A stretch of 64,000 bases of DNA from Butyricimonas faecalis (GTDB lineage: Bacteria; Bacteroidota; Bacteroidia; Bacteroidales; Marinifilaceae). Of this stretch, positions 16,383 to 28,105 are shown piece by piece (position 1 is the stretch's first letter; each line of letters begins with the position of its first letter). The position numbers and the translations under genes were made by a program. Where the stretch lies: NCBI RefSeq assembly GCF_003991565.1, contig NZ_CP032819.1, positions 2,976,001 to 3,040,000 on the forward strand. Reading direction: 5' to 3'. The notes beneath the pieces are model-generated. The model was not told the DNA's origin, made no database searches, and saw nothing but the letters and a program-made list of their open reading frames with translations.

Positions 16383-18662
16383 ATGAGAAATTTATTATTA
16401 ATGTTCGCGATGGTAGGCATGTTATTTGCGACATCGTGTTCGAATGACGATTTGGATACAGTCCAGTCCGGGGATGAGACCCAAGTGACATTCTCGCTCA
16501 GCCTTGAAAAGAAAATCGCAACCCGTGCCATTAGCGACGGTTCACAAACCGACAAGCTGGTGTATGCCGTGTTTGATGAAAACGGAAACCGTATTTCTAC
16601 CATCCAAAAGGTTGAAAAAACAGACGTTATCTTTCCCGCGACAGAGACCCTGACTTTGGCCAAGGGACAAACCTACAAGGTTGCATTCTGGGCTCAGGAT
16701 GCGGATTGCGAGGCTTATAGCGTAGATGACAACATGAATGTTACGGTAAGTTACGAGAACGCATTGAACAACGACGAGACCCGCGACGCATTCTTCAAGA
16801 CCGAGACATTCACCGTCACCGGTTCCACTTCAATCCATGTCGAGTTGAAACGTCCTTTCGCACAGATCAATGTCGGCGTAACCGAGGAGGATTGGGTGGC
16901 CGCTGTTGCATCCGGCATCGAAATCAAAAACTCGAAAGTGGTAATCAAGGATGCTGCTACCAAGCTCAACCTGCTAACCGGTGCTGTAAGCGACCCCACC
17001 ACGGTAGGGGTAACCTATGACCTCGCAACCATCCCGGCAGAAAACCTGATGGTCGATGTAGATAACGATGGGACGAAAGAAACCTACCACTGGCTTTCCA
17101 TGAGTTATATACTTGTAAATGACGGAAGCGACGCAACTCCGTCTGTAGATGGAGCCACAAAAACCACGTTGGAAAACCTGGAGTTCACCTTCAAACCCGA
17201 ATCAGGTAACGAGATTACCCTGAAAAACGGATTGACCAGCGTACCCGTGCAGCGCAACTGGAGAACCAATATTCTCGGCAAGCTCTTGACTAGCGATATT
17301 ACCTTTAATATCTCCATCGACCCGATTTATGACGGCGATTACATCTATCCCGACGGAAGCGCACAGGAATTGGCCATGGCTGCTGCTTACGGCGGTACAG
17401 TTACTTTGCAGGAGGATGTCGATTTGCAAGAGCCGCTTAAAATCGCCGATGGCAAAAGCGTTGTAATCAATTTGAACGGGAAACGCATCACCCCCCCGAC
17501 CGGAGCTGATCGCACCATACAAGTTTTCGATGGAGCTGAACTTGTAATTAACGGGGAAGGAACGATCGGTAGTCTTTCCAGCGAGGCTTTGGCAGTTTGT
17601 GTATTAGGCGGAAAACTTACGATTAACGGAGGTACTTACTACGGAGGTTCCGAATGCTCGTGCATATACTTGTTTAACTCGGCCAGATATGATGGTATTC
17701 AAAACAAAGGAAGTATAGAAATCAACGGAGGTACTTTCAAGGTAAACGCACCCTGGAACAACTTCTATTATGTACTGAACCAACAAAACGGGTCGGAAGG
17801 CACGATTACGGTCAAAGGTGGTACTTTCGAGAATTATGATCCGAGCAGGGGCGACGACCATGACCAACCGACAAATTTCGTAGCTGAAGGGTACAAGAGC
17901 CTTCAAAAGGGCGAAACGTATGTTGTCGTCCCGAATGAAGTGACGGATGTCGTAAGTTCCAACGAGGATCTTGACGCCGCAATAAGCAACACGGAGGGCG
18001 AGGCAATCATAGCATTGGGAAACAATGCAGAAATCTCGTTGAAAAGCGGTGCCGCCAATGGTAAGAGCAATGACTTCACTTTCATCGGTGATGGAACATC
18101 GACTTTCGATGTTATTTCGGATACTGAAACCGCCGAGGGTGGTCAACTGAATTATCAGCGTGGTTCTACTTTTACCTTCCAAAATTTGACCATCAAAGCC
18201 GGCGAAGGCGCTTTCGATGGTATCGTGTGTGACGAACTGACCTATTATAACTGCACCATCACGGGCAAACTCACTCTCTACGGCAAAGCAACCTTTATCA
18301 ACTGCACCTTTGAAAATGATATGGCCGACCAATATTCCATCTGGACATGGGGCGGCACGGAGGTGAAGTTTGAAGGCTGCACGTTCAACACGAATGGCAA
18401 GGCTATTCTGCTGTACGGTAAGGGGCCGACCGATCTGATCGTTTCCAACTGTACTTTCAATGATCGCAACAATGGTTCTGCCGGGAAAGCCGCTATCGAG
18501 ATAGGTAACGACTACAACGCAACTTACTCCCTCACCACCACAAACTGCACGGTAAACGGTTTTGCTGATGGTAAAAACACCGGTAGTAAATTGTGGGCAA
18601 ACAAGAACAGTATGAATGCAGAACACCTGTCCGTTACCATTGACGGGGAAAAAGTTTTGTAA
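16383..18662 (+). CDS. fimbrillin-like lipoprotein with beta-helix-like C-terminus (copy 1)
   Basis: A 759-residue lipoprotein; the start at 16383 gives MRNLLLMFAMVGMLFATSC. The frame is open upstream to 16281, but those 34 residues would bury the signal. Residues about 30-320 form a fimbrillin-like, DUF6562-type domain (KLVYAVFDENGNRIS, KRPFAQINVGVTEEDW, PVQRNWRTNILGKLLTSD). Residues about 320-505 carry parallel beta-helix-like repeats (LVINGEGTIGSL, LTINGGTYYGG, IEINGGTFKV, ITVKGGTFENYDP). The last 250 residues are a further beta-helix with NCT-type turns (YYNCTITGKLTLYGKATFIN) unlike the paralogue. It is probably a surface adhesin or fimbrial subunit. The N-terminal two-thirds is nearly duplicated at 18732-21023. 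Confidence 0.85.
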   Translation: MRNLLLMFAMVGMLFATSCSNDDLDTVQSGDETQVTFSLSLEKKIATRAISDGSQTDKLVYAVFDENGNRISTIQKVEKTDVIFPATETLTLAKGQTYKVAFWAQDADCEAYSVDDNMNVTVSYENALNNDETRDAFFKTETFTVTGSTSIHVELKRPFAQINVGVTEEDWVAAVASGIEIKNSKVVIKDAATKLNLLTGAVSDPTTVGVTYDLATIPAENLMVDVDNDGTKETYHWLSMSYILVNDGSDATPSVDGATKTTLENLEFTFKPESGNEITLKNGLTSVPVQRNWRTNILGKLLTSDITFNISIDPIYDGDYIYPDGSAQELAMAAAYGGTVTLQEDVDLQEPLKIADGKSVVINLNGKRITPPTGADRTIQVFDGAELVINGEGTIGSLSSEALAVCVLGGKLTINGGTYYGGSECSCIYLFNSARYDGIQNKGSIEINGGTFKVNAPWNNFYYVLNQQNGSEGTITVKGGTFENYDPSRGDDHDQPTNFVAEGYKSLQKGETYVVVPNEVTDVVSSNEDLDAAISNTEGEAIIALGNNAEISLKSGAANGKSNDFTFIGDGTSTFDVISDTETAEGGQLNYQRGSTFTFQNLTIKAGEGAFDGIVCDELTYYNCTITGKLTLYGKATFINCTFENDMADQYSIWTWGGTEVKFEGCTFNTNGKAILLYGKGPTDLIVSNCTFNDRNNGSAGKAAIEIGNDYNATYSLTTTNCTVNGFADGKNTGSKLWANKNSMNAEHLSVTIDGEKVL

Positions 18663-18731
18663 GTCATGTATTCGAGTTGTTGAATAAGCACACTTATCAG
18701 CAATCAATTTATTTATATAACAAAAAATAAA

Positions 18732-21023
18732 ATGATTAAGAAATTCTTTACGTTTATGATGGCGGCAGGTGTACTGCTTGCAACATCGTGTTCGCATGAC
18801 GATTTGGATACAGTTCAGTCCGGGAATGAGGCCCAAGTGACATTCTCGCTTAGCCTTGAAGGGGGAATCGCTACTCGTGCCATCAGCGACGGTTCACAAG
18901 CTGACAAGCTGGTGTATGCCGTGTTTGATGAAAACGGAGGGCGAATTTCTACCATCCAAAAGATTGAAAGAACAGACGTTACCTTTCCCGCCACAGAGAC
19001 CTTGACTTTGGCCAAGGGGCAAACTTACAAGATTGCATTCTGGGCTCAAGATGCGGATTGCGAAGCGTATACCATAGATGATAACATGAATGTTACGGTA
19101 AGTTACGAGAACGCATCGAACAACGACGAGACCCGCGATGCATTCTTCAAGACCGAGACATTCACCGTCACCGGTTCCACTTCAATTCATGTCGAGTTGA
19201 AACGTCCTTTCGCACAGATCAATGTCGGCGTGACCGAGGAGGATTGGGAAGCCGCTGTCGCTTCGGGCGTTACGATCAAGAACTCTTCCGTAGTTATCAA
19301 GAATGCAGCAACATCTATAAACCTACTTACGGGTGCGGTAAGCGGGTCTGAAGTAGTTACGCATAGCCTTAACACAATCCCGACCGAAGATTTGAAAGTC
19401 GATGTGAACGGAGACGGAACCATCGGGAACGATGAAACCTACACGTGGCTTTCCATGAGCTACATTCTGGTAAACGATGGCGGCGAAGACAATGCTTCTG
19501 TAGATGGTGCTCAAAAAGCCACTTTGGAAAGTTTGGAGTTCACATTCCAACCCGAATCAGGTAACGAGATTACCTTGAAAAGCGGTTTGACCAACGTACC
19601 CGTGCAGCGCAACTGGAGAACCAATATCCTCGGTAAACTCTTGACCAGTGATATTATCTTTAATATCTCCATCGACCCGATTTATGACGGCGATTACATC
19701 TATCCCGACGGAAGCGCACAGGAACTGGCCATGGCTGCTGCTTACGGCGGTACAATTACCTTGCAGGAAAATGTCGTTTTGCAAGAGCCGCTTAAAATCG
19801 CCGCCGGCAAAAGCGTTGTAATCAATTTGAACGGGAAACGCATCACCCCCCCGACCGGAGCAGATCGCACCATACAAGTTTTCGATGGAGCTGAACTTGT
19901 CATTAACGGGGAAGGAACGATCGGTAGTCTTTCCGGTGGAGCTTTGGCTGTTTGTGTATTGGGCGGGAAACTTACGATTAATGGCGGTACTTACAATGGA
20001 GGTTCCGAGTGTTCGTGCATATACTTGTTCAACTCGGCCCAAAATGGAGTTCAGAACAAAGGAAGTATAGAAATCAACGGAGGTACTTTCAAGGTAAAAG
20101 CTCCCTGGAACAACTTCTATTATGTACTGAACCAACAGAATGGGGCGGAAGGCACGATTACGGTCAAGGGTGGTACTTTCGAGAATTATGACCCGAGCAA
20201 GGGTGACGACCATGACCAACCGACCAATTTCGTGGCCGAGGGGTACGCTTCAGTAAAAACAAAAAATACAACACCGTATGGCACTTATCAGGTAGTTAAA
20301 ATTGCGGAAAATGCGGACGAAGCGAAAGCTGCTATCGGTAAGCCCAACGGAATCGTAGTCGTAGCTTCGAATATGACGGCCAGTTCATGGAGTATTGCTA
20401 AAGGTTCATCAAAGTTGATTCTCAATAACAATGCTGTATTGAGCGGAGATACCAAATCTCCACAAAGTATCCTTCTTGGTCCCAACAAAACATTGACAAT
20501 AGACGGAGAGGGAACTATTGTAGGTCCAAAATATGATAAACCGACAGGCAATAGAGCTACATTATGGCTCAATGGAGGGAGTGTTGCCATCAACGGAAAT
20601 GTTTTCGTCAAAAACGGAGGTGGAAACCCAGGCAATACTGTAGATGCGGGGATAATGGTATTTAAAGGGAAAGTAAATATTTATAGCGGTTACTTTTACG
20701 CAGCAAATGATGCAACCGGAGCCCCTAATCCCTGTATCCATCTTGCCGGCGACAGCTATAACGGAACATGTGTCCTCAATGTTTACGGAGGAGTTTTCGA
20801 ATCGGAAACAGAAACGAACAACTACCTCATAAATGTGCAAGATAGTAAATCTGCTGCAACTTGGAATAAAATTGCAATCTATGGCGGAATTTTTGTTGGT
20901 TTCAATCCAGCGAATGGCGATTCGGGTACGAACATCTCAACTTTTGTTGCCGATGGGTATGAATCTGTACAAACGACCTACAACGGCAAAACCGCTTGGG
21001 AAGTTAAGAAAATAGGAGAATAA
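18732..21023 (+). CDS. fimbrillin-like lipoprotein with beta-helix-like C-terminus (copy 2)
   Basis: A 763-residue lipoprotein (MIKKFFTFMMAAGVLLATSC). Residues about 20-500 are very close to copy 1, with long runs of identical DNA (for example around 19130-19250 and 19560-19720). A short diverged patch lies at about residues 180-260. From the end of the DHDQPTNFVAEGY segment (about 20240) the sequence is unrelated: copy 2 has a different beta-helix (RATLWLNGGSVAINGN, KVNIYSGYFYAA, VLNVYGGVFESET) and ends with its own NISTFVADGYESVQT. Tandem subunits with a shared scaffold and swapped tips suggest alternative adhesin specificities. Transcription ends at the terminator at 21050. Confidence 0.85.
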   Translation: MIKKFFTFMMAAGVLLATSCSHDDLDTVQSGNEAQVTFSLSLEGGIATRAISDGSQADKLVYAVFDENGGRISTIQKIERTDVTFPATETLTLAKGQTYKIAFWAQDADCEAYTIDDNMNVTVSYENASNNDETRDAFFKTETFTVTGSTSIHVELKRPFAQINVGVTEEDWEAAVASGVTIKNSSVVIKNAATSINLLTGAVSGSEVVTHSLNTIPTEDLKVDVNGDGTIGNDETYTWLSMSYILVNDGGEDNASVDGAQKATLESLEFTFQPESGNEITLKSGLTNVPVQRNWRTNILGKLLTSDIIFNISIDPIYDGDYIYPDGSAQELAMAAAYGGTITLQENVVLQEPLKIAAGKSVVINLNGKRITPPTGADRTIQVFDGAELVINGEGTIGSLSGGALAVCVLGGKLTINGGTYNGGSECSCIYLFNSAQNGVQNKGSIEINGGTFKVKAPWNNFYYVLNQQNGAEGTITVKGGTFENYDPSKGDDHDQPTNFVAEGYASVKTKNTTPYGTYQVVKIAENADEAKAAIGKPNGIVVVASNMTASSWSIAKGSSKLILNNNAVLSGDTKSPQSILLGPNKTLTIDGEGTIVGPKYDKPTGNRATLWLNGGSVAINGNVFVKNGGGNPGNTVDAGIMVFKGKVNIYSGYFYAANDATGAPNPCIHLAGDSYNGTCVLNVYGGVFESETETNNYLINVQDSKSAATWNKIAIYGGIFVGFNPANGDSGTNISTFVADGYESVQTTYNGKTAWEVKKIGE

Positions 21024-21049
21024 TCCTATTATTCCGAAACACTATAAAT

Positions 21050-21088
21050 GGGCAGCCCTTGAAAGACAAAAGGGCTGCCTATTTTTTA
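21050..21088 (+). terminator. intrinsic terminator of the fimbrial operon
   Basis: A perfect 10-bp stem GGCAGCCCTT / AAGGGCTGCC with a 9-nt loop is followed by TATTTTTT. Confidence 0.88.
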
Positions 21089-21177
21089 ACTACCGAAATG
21101 ACCAGCATTTTATTCTTCTTTCCGCATCCTCACCACGTCTGATATGTCCCTCGGTGGTCAGTTCCTCCTCTCCAGGA

Positions 21178-22116
21178 CTAATGCGTCGGCTTTCTCTTTA
21201 TCGGAAGTTTCGGGAAAAGCTTTCTAAAACGTACTAAATAAGTTGTGACATTACTTCCCGCAACAATAATCGTCACGGCAAAAACAATCATCATGATTCC
21301 ACATCCCACTCTCACGGTCAACGACTCCCCAAAGACAGTCACCCCGAAAAATACCGCTGTCAAGGGCTCCAAAGCCCCTAAAATAGCTGTCGGGGTAGAA
21401 CCGATATACTGGATGGCTTGAGTAGTACAAAGAAACGATATGGCTGTCGGAAACACGGCCAAGGCAAGCAGATTTCCCCACAGATACCACGTATCGACCA
21501 CGTGTAAGTTGGCCCCGAAATCAACACGGACTAGGAACAAAGAGAATCCGAACACTAAAACATAGAATGTCAGTTTCAGTGTCGCGATCTCCCGCAACAA
21601 GGGTCGATTGGCTGCAACAATATAAATAGCATACGACAAAGCAGAAACAATAACCAGAAGAACTCCGAGCAAGCTCAACGTCGATCCGTCCTCCCCTTTA
21701 TAAAGCAAGGCAATCCCTCCCAAGGCCAAAATAATACACAAAATCGTTTGTAACGTCAACTTCTCTTTAAAAAGAAAGGCCATGATCAACGCCACCATGA
21801 TCGGGTAAACAAACAACAACGTCGATGCGATACCAGCCGCCATGTAATTATAGCTCTGGAACAAGGTAAGAGACGAAAGAGCCATCAGCAATCCCATAAT
21901 AATTAACGGGAATACCTCTTTTCGCTTCAACTTGAAATCTCTTCCCCGCAACTTAATCATCGCCCCCAACACCGGGATAGCAAACAAATATCTGAAAAAA
22001 AGAACTGACTCCGGATTCATCCCCGCCTCGTACAGAGGAAGAGCAAACAAGGGATTCATCCCATAGGTTGCTGCCGCAATAACCCCTAACGCGTATCCTT
22101 TAGCTTTTACATTCAT
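21178..22116 (-). CDS. EamA/DMT-family transporter
   Basis: A 312-residue inner-membrane protein with about ten hydrophobic segments arranged as two EamA repeats. The first covers about residues 5-140 (GVIAAATYGMNPLFALPLY, MGLLMALSSLTLFQSYNYM, TLLFVYPIMVALIMAFLF). The second covers about 150-295 (LSYAIYIVAANRPLL, PTAISFLCTTQAIQYIGSTP). The motif GALEPLTAVFFGVTVFGE is typical of the family. It probably exports metabolites or amino acids; the substrate cannot be told. It is convergent with the fimbrial operon and divergent from the beta-galactosidase gene, with a perfect -7 box 30 nt upstream. Confidence 0.9.
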   Translation of the reverse strand: MNVKAKGYALGVIAAATYGMNPLFALPLYEAGMNPESVLFFRYLFAIPVLGAMIKLRGRDFKLKRKEVFPLIIMGLLMALSSLTLFQSYNYMAAGIASTLLFVYPIMVALIMAFLFKEKLTLQTILCIILALGGIALLYKGEDGSTLSLLGVLLVIVSALSYAIYIVAANRPLLREIATLKLTFYVLVFGFSLFLVRVDFGANLHVVDTWYLWGNLLALAVFPTAISFLCTTQAIQYIGSTPTAILGALEPLTAVFFGVTVFGESLTVRVGCGIMMIVFAVTIIVAGSNVTTYLVRFRKLFPKLPIKRKPTH

Positions 22117-22145
22117 AACTGCAAATAATTACATTAAATTGGCGA

Positions 22146-22153
22146 CAAAGATA
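22146..22153 (-). promoter_or_regulatory. -7 box of the EamA gene
   Basis: On the minus strand this reads TATCTTTG, a perfect TAnnTTTG, about 30 nt before the ATG at 22116. I see no clear -33 TTG at standard spacing. Confidence 0.5.
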
Positions 22154-22154
22154 G

Positions 22155-25529
<3,375 letters not shown>

Positions 25530-25540
25530 AAAGACGTCAC

Positions 25541-25600
25541 AAAGTCCTCATCGACAACCTTCCAACTTGCCAAAGATGAGGACTTTTGCCCTTTTTACAA
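25541..25600 (+). terminator. terminator after the beta-galactosidase gene
   Basis: A 12-bp perfect stem AAAGTCCTCATC / GATGAGGACTTT with a 22-nt loop is followed by TGCCCTTTTT. Confidence 0.75.
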
Positions 25601-25882
25601 ACTCTTTTGGTTTCGCCTCATCCATAAAAACCAATAAAATTGATTTCTCAATTTATTCTTCAAAAAAAGAATTGTCTCCTTTCTATTAACACGTACAACA
25701 TGCATGTCAATAGATAACAATTCCGCAATTTCGCTATCACTCTTACCCGACACATACAACGCAAATATCTCTTGGCTAAGTTCAGGTAATTCCTTTATAG
25801 CTGAATTCAACTCCTCGTATATTTCTTCCCGTATCAAAATAAACGTCCTTCCTTTCTCTTCTTCTAATTGTCTATAAAATAT
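25595..25882 (-). pseudogene. truncated ECF sigma factor (region 4 only)
   Basis: The minus-strand frame reads IFYRQLEEEKGRTFILIRE, then EEIYEELNSAIKELPELSQEIF and SDSEIAELLSIDMHVVRVN. This is sigma-70 region 4 of an extracytoplasmic-function sigma factor. Only a TTG at 25837 could start it. The frame is closed by TAG at 25883-25885, and no region 2 is recognisable upstream. The normal C-terminal helix is replaced by FYWFLWMRRNQKSL. It is a decayed gene, or less likely a small region-4-only regulator. No FecR or SusC partner is adjacent. Confidence 0.65.
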
Positions 25883-26117
25883 CTATGTTATCCTATATCG
25901 GATAAATTGCAAATATAGAATATTCTATTTAAGTTTCAAAACGCAAGAAATTCCGGAAAATACAAAAAGTCATGAGATAAGGCCATCTACAAGGACAACA
26001 ATATAATCTAATACAAAATTAGACAAGAGCCGATCGAACAATCATCTATTTAAAATAACATGAGTTCGATATAAGGATTAAATTATTTTTGGAATTTATA
26101 TACAAGTTTATAGTCCA

Positions 26118-26245
26118 TGAACTCCCTCCCCCTTTCGAGGACTCCCTCTACAAACAGCGGGAGAGTTGAATTACTCACCATCTTCGAGAAGAAGTACCAA
26201 CTCTCCCCCTGTGTAAGAGGGAGTTGGAGGGGGTAGGACGGAGGA
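26118..26245. repeat. dispersed GC-rich repeat, copy C
   Basis: It holds the family hairpin blocks ACTCCCTCTACAAACAGCGG and GGGAGAGTTGAATTACTC (the latter identical in copy D), then CTCTCCCCCTGTGTAAGAGG and GAGTTGGAGGGGGTAGG. A minus-strand ORF across 26083-26418 is just this repeat read through and has no protein-like character. Confidence 0.65.
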
Positions 26246-26453
26246 GTTTGAGTATAAAAACAAAGCTTGCTATTTGCTATTGTAAAATGGTATATAATTA
26301 CCTTATTTTTTTTGAGTAGTAACAAGCATAGAGATAAAAGCATTCGGCATGTATTGTAACATTTCATGCTATATAGATATCCTATTAGAACAACACAACT
26401 ATAACAAATCATAATCACTAGCAGATCTCTACCGTATATAAAATTTTTAGTAA

Positions 26454-26529
26454 GCTATTAAAATGCTATTAAAACGCTATTCTGTATAGCGTTTTAATAG
26501 GGTTCTAATAGCGCTTTAATAGCGCTTTA
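26454..26529. repeat. array of seven 11-bp units with an orientation switch
   Basis: Units at 26454, 26465 and 26476 read GCTATTAAAAT, GCTATTAAAAC and GCTATTCTGT(A). Units at 26486, 26497, 26508 and 26519 read ATAGCGTTTTA, ATAGGGTTCTA, ATAGCGCTTTA and ATAGCGCTTTA, the same motif on the other strand. The centre is a perfect 15-bp inverted repeat (26466-26480 with 26486-26500, spacer TCTGT). An 11-bp period places every unit on the same face of the helix, as in protein-binding iterons. It is not coding. Confidence 0.8.
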
Positions 26530-26695
26530 CACGGTTGTGATCCAGATGTAATCATATTTCAATCCTGATCCCGAGTATTAAATCGAACTATATACCGGAT
26601 TATTTTCCCAGGACTATCTCTTCTAATTCTTTACAAATCCTTGTGTGGGCGCTCTTCTTATTTTATACTGTTTATATCGAACTCACTTTAAACTT

Positions 26696-26821
26696 ATGTC
26701 AGTACCTACAAAATCGAGAGATTTGTCTCGCCACACGATCGAAGAAAAAATAGAAGGTGCTTTATATCACTCCTACAAAAAGAAAACAAGAATAGGAATC
26801 GGAGCCATATTTAGCGACTGA
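26696..26821 (+). CDS. possible 41-residue ORF running into the palindrome
   Basis: ATG at 26696 reads MSVPTKSRDLSRHTIEEKIE, then GALYHSYKKKTRIGIGAIFSD, and stops with TGA at 26819-26821. The stop and the last codons lie inside the palindrome at 26814-26852. The composition is protein-like, but the ORF is short and I know no family. It may be the 5' part of a gene interrupted by the ATPase unit. Confidence 0.3.
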   Translation: MSVPTKSRDLSRHTIEEKIEGALYHSYKKKTRIGIGAIFSD

Positions 26822-26852
26822 CTATTTTGTAAGTTACAAAATAGTCAGTCGC
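26814..26852. repeat. 39-bp perfect palindrome, downstream side of the ATPase gene
   Basis: The arms GCGACTGACTATTTTGTAA and TTACAAAATAGTCAGTCGC (19 bp each) are separated by a single G at 26833. It ends 7 bp before the ATPase stop codon, with no T-run typical of a terminator. A near copy, inverted at the centre base, lies upstream of the same gene at 28023-28057. Confidence 0.85.
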
Positions 26853-26859
26853 ATTATTT

Positions 26860-27990
26860 TCATTTAAACCAATCCCGTTTCAACCATGCTTCAAACAATG
26901 GATCCTGAAAGGTGATTTCATTACCCTGCACATCAATCACTTCCCGTTCCATAAGAGCTTGCTTTATTCTAGCCACATTTCCGGAAGTACCGATCCGATA
27001 AGTCTGTAATGTTTGTTTTGAACTCAATTGTTTCTCCCCCGCTATTAATGCCTTCAAAAAACCAAGTTGGGCATTACTAAACGTTTCCATACTATTCAGA
27101 AAAAGTAAGCTCAACTGATCAATCAATCCATTATACGCCTCCTTGACGATAGACGGCACTACAAACTTTTCTGTTCTAAGCCACACTTGTTGAGCCAATT
27201 GCTGCACATAATAGGGATGTTTATCAACCAATTCCACCAATAACTGAATTTCATCCCGTTCAATAACCTTGTCTGTCATCTGGAATTTTTGCCGGATGAA
27301 CGGGATCCATTCTTCCGTTTCTATTTTTTGAAGAAACATTAAGTCCCCAAACTTATAAAAGGGCATAGAAACATTCGCAAATACATCCATCAGCATGTGC
27401 CTCTTGCTACCGAACAAACAATAAGCGACACGGGTATGCCGCTGCCAATGTGCTCTCAACTTCTTTTGAAACGCCAAAGAATCCCCGAAATTAGCCACAT
27501 TTTGAAATTCATCGATACAAATAATTAAACGAATATTTTTAGATACAGCTAAAGCCTCTGCCAAGTCTAAAATATCATCTGGATTACGTTTCAATTCCTC
27601 CAAACCAATTCCAAAGGACAATTCACTCTCCACATCTGCCGTAAAAGAAATTCGGGGAATCAAACGGGCAAGGAAGTTTTTGGCATTTACTGCTATTTCT
27701 TCCCATTTAGAAGACACGGCAGTTAAAACCTCTTTCGCTAGTAACGTATAAAATCCTTCCTCCTCTCTCACGTTGAAAAGGTCAATCATGCATAATTTCA
27801 CATTCTCTTCGGACATTAGAAGTTGTTTAGCCGCATGTGTCACTAGTGACGATTTTCCCCAACGACGAGGGGATATAATAATCGTGTTGGTCAAACTACT
27901 GAAATTCTGCAACAACCGTTCGGTTTCCACTCGTCGATCAGTGAAATTTTGATCTGTTGCTATTTTTCCAAAAACAAAAGGCGTTTCCAT
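26860..27990 (-). CDS. archaeal-type AAA ATPase (ATPase_2 / PF01637-like)
   Basis: A 376-residue cytoplasmic ATP-binding protein. The N-terminus is METPFVFGKIATDQNFTDR. The P-loop at about residues 38-52 reads ISPRRWGKSSLVTH, a variant Walker A with PRRWGKSS instead of GxxGxGKS, as is usual for this family. Walker B is LIICIDEFQN at about residue 150-160. A sensor-like YCLFGSKRHMLMDVF follows, and the C-terminal 90 residues look like winged-helix DNA-binding domains (QLGFLKALIAGEKQLSS). Family members act as P-loop switches, often of unknown role and associated with mobile or repeated regions. The gene stands alone between two palindromes. A perfect promoter lies just upstream with its -33 box inside the upstream palindrome, suggesting autoregulation. 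Confidence 0.88.
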   Translation of the reverse strand: METPFVFGKIATDQNFTDRRVETERLLQNFSSLTNTIIISPRRWGKSSLVTHAAKQLLMSEENVKLCMIDLFNVREEEGFYTLLAKEVLTAVSSKWEEIAVNAKNFLARLIPRISFTADVESELSFGIGLEELKRNPDDILDLAEALAVSKNIRLIICIDEFQNVANFGDSLAFQKKLRAHWQRHTRVAYCLFGSKRHMLMDVFANVSMPFYKFGDLMFLQKIETEEWIPFIRQKFQMTDKVIERDEIQLLVELVDKHPYYVQQLAQQVWLRTEKFVVPSIVKEAYNGLIDQLSLLFLNSMETFSNAQLGFLKALIAGEKQLSSKQTLQTYRIGTSGNVARIKQALMEREVIDVQGNEITFQDPLFEAWLKRDWFK

Positions 27991-28015
27991 ATTTCTTTAT
28001 TCGTTTATTCTAGAA

Positions 28016-28057
28016 CAAATATAACTGATTATTTTGTAACTTACAAAATAGTCAGTT
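28016..28057 (-). promoter_or_regulatory. ATPase promoter overlapped by a 35-bp palindrome
   Basis: On the minus strand a -7 box TATATTTG (28016-28023) follows a TTG by 20 nt, and the TTG lies inside the palindrome. The palindrome (28023-28057) has 17-bp arms around C28040 with one mismatch (core ATTTTGTAA-C-TTACAAAAT). It matches the downstream palindrome over the ACTGA..ATTTTGTAA core. The start codon is 25 nt beyond the -7 box. Confidence 0.7.
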
Positions 28058-28105
28058 CATAACGAATAATTTAATACATCATATCATCTTGGTTTTGTCG
28101 TAATA

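Noticed and set aside
17604..18836. 410-codon minus-strand ORF opposite the first fimbrial lipoprotein
   Set aside because: It runs antisense to a strongly supported gene. A similar antisense opening occurs opposite the paralogue (19557-20219) because the repeats and codon bias are shared. It has no signal, motif or promoter.
26083..26418. 111-codon minus-strand ORF
   Set aside because: It is the GC-rich repeat copy C plus flanking AT sequence translated through. It has low-complexity segments and no family features.
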